Made by a program: the position numbers and the translations under genes. Source: Strix aluco (Eukaryota > Chordata > Aves > Strigiformes > Strigidae). Taken from it: a stretch of DNA of 64,000 nt. The stretch lies in the NCBI RefSeq assembly GCF_031877795.1, contig NC_133931.1, positions 73,321,429 through 73,385,428 of the forward strand, given 5' to 3'. Below the pieces are notes generated by a model. The model saw only the letters and a list, made by a program, of their open reading frames with translations, was not told the origin of the DNA and made no database searches. The stretch's first letter is position 1. Each line of letters opens with the position of its first letter. Shown in pieces: positions 62,301 through 64,000 of the stretch.

Positions 62301-64000
62301 CCACAGAATGTGTGTTCAAGGTTTGAGCGCCCAAGTATCTTGACTTAAGAGTTTGGACGCTAGTAGACAAAGGTAACATAGCAACAGCCACTGCTGGGAA
62401 AGAGGCCATCAGCATCAAATTACCACGGAGATGCAAGAAAGTTGGTCACAAACCAAGGAAATAATTCCAACATAATTACTCTGTAGAGGCTTCCCACTGC
62501 ACTTAGTGTATCTTGAATTACCTGAATGCATGAAACAAAACAATTCCTTCACTGCCTTGCCTGGCCAGTACAATGTCAAGATGGATATGAATCAACAGCA
62601 ACAACAACAGTTTTAGGACAGGAAAAAGACACCGCACTTAAGTGTTCAGAACCAGAACTACGAAAGGCAGGTATAGATAAGACACCAGGACACGAGTGGT
62701 ACGGCAATAAATGAATATAGATTTATACACAGTGCATTCTTTCAAAACTAATATTAGAGAGTCAACTGGTCAGGCTGGATTACACAATCCAAATGGGACT
62801 GGTTTAAGTGAAAGATTCTTACATCGCTAATCTGCTGCTCCTGGCTGCAGGTAATTTTGTAAATCATATCTGTAGCAAATACTTTTTTCTAACTTGACAC
62901 AATTCATGTTCACCTGAAATTTTGCCTGTTGTTGGTTCATCTCCAAACCTTTTTGCACAGATTCATGTGGATAAGCAAGAAGGTACCCACAAGCACATCC
63001 ATCTTAAGTTTCTTATTGGCTTCCTTGAGGCTTACGAACCAGTGAAATCAGTAAGCCACGGTTTTGTTTCTTTTAAATAAAATAAAATCTATCTATTCTC
63101 TCAAGTGTATCACACTGCTCAATGACACTATACCGCTATTAAGTACATAATCTTACAACCACCAACAGAGAAAGATTCCTTCTGGTGGCAGAAAAACTAC
63201 ACTATATAGTACAGAAAATAATTGCTTTAAATCAGGAACTTGTTTCCTGAAATCCATTTCACATCTTCAGGGCAATGTACTTCCACGACTTTTGGCTGTG
63301 ATTCTGCTCCAAAGCAGCTGACTGAGTATCAGGGTAATTCAGATGTAGTACAACTTTCAAATCTGGTTTCAATGTTGCTAGGCCTTCTCAATTTGCCTAC
63401 TAAGATCCTTCATCTTCCAAATTTCAGCAGCATTGAGAAACTGCCACAACATCCACTAGCTTCAGGAAAATGTATTGCATTAATGACAACAGCTATGAGT
63501 GAGGACCCAAACACTAGCTTATGTCCCAGAAGCAGAAGTTGTAGACGAACAGCCAAAAATAGTCACTTCTTATACCACTCAATGATTTCAACACCACAAA
63601 ACCAAAAAAAGTTGAAGCATAATAAAGTGGAACAGCAGGTAAACTGGCAGAGTTGAGTGCTAAAAATACATCCCTCTGTAGCAGCCCAGATGTACTTAAA
63701 CAATCGGAGCTGTCTTAAAGACAATAGACAATGACTCTGCTAACCTGGATAAGCTTTTCAGCGAAGACAATGATCAGTGTGACATGAGTGGGGTGACAGA
63801 TGACAGCCAAAACAAGAGGTCAAGTGATTAGGGGAGGGAGGAAGGGAAGGAGGGGTGTTCAGCATCGGTTTGAGAGTGACTAATCTATGAGATGCCATGT
63901 CAGGCTCTGAGGAAACTGATACCTGAATCTGAAATTAGGTTTAAAGATACAGCATGACAACTATTAAAATATCACTAGGATGTAAAAACCTAACAAGTGA

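Larger units (their letters stand above)
57998..64000 (-). other. RPRD1A intron 1 (partial)
   Basis: The sequence upstream of exon 2 shows no CpG island and no match to the family's conserved N-terminus, so the first coding exon and promoter lie beyond the window. It holds an ancient repeat near 58,385, a C run near 59,341, an A15 run near 59,837 and a small CpG-containing patch near 62,250-62,393. Confidence 0.75.

Noticed and set aside
63240-63656. 138-codon + strand open frame antisense to RPRD1A intron 1
   Set aside because: It starts at a non-ATG codon, shows no family motif, no CpG enrichment and no splice context. This length is reachable by chance in 64 kb read in six frames.

Overview
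The window is eukaryotic nuclear DNA, about 40% G+C, with interrupted genes, one CpG island and sparse old repeats. Several features point to a sauropsid, most likely a bird: an old CR1 LINE copy, a CR1 3' tail fragment, low repeat density, and the gene pair C18orf21 / RPRD1A, which is adjacent on human 18q12 and is recognised here by translating spliced exons. No bacterial-type feature, CRISPR array, tRNA or rRNA gene was seen.

Layout. 1-14,390 is intergenic. It holds a degenerate CR1-type LINE (about 840-2,015), a CR1 tail (about 9,248-9,310), a MIR/CORE-SINE-like fragment (about 10,331-10,429) and an AT-rich block next to the promoter. 14,395-15,540 is a CpG island that starts C18orf21 on the + strand. 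Its five coding exons (14,871-20,093) splice to an open frame of exactly 221 codons plus stop, but only if the 23-base second exon uses a GC-AG intron. A canonical polyadenylation signal follows at 20,114.

20,120-28,755 separates two convergent genes. It contains an LTR-like dispersed element (about 21,786-22,680), a TA/CA microsatellite, and a possible unannotated minus-strand coding unit. That unit is an 85-codon terminal reading frame at 24,734-24,991, with two weaker phase-compatible exons at 26,048 and 26,194. I do not recognise the protein.

28,756-57,997 is RPRD1A on the minus strand. Six coding exons are clear: five lie within 55,534-57,997, and the terminal exon sits alone at 28,756-28,905 beyond a 26.6-kb intron. 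The first coding exon (start codon and beginning of the CTD-interacting domain) lies past position 64,000, so the gene is 5'-truncated by the window. 57,998-64,000 is intron 1, with one ancient interspersed repeat, a 19-base C run and a weak candidate cryptic exon.

The two clear genes both act in RNA biology. RPRD1A binds the RNA polymerase II C-terminal domain. C18orf21 is a zinc-ribbon, RPP21-like protein linked to RNase MRP in recent work as I recall it. Nothing suggests a shared operon-like function. I found no clear novel system; the best leads are the GC-AG microexon and the unidentified minus-strand coding unit.
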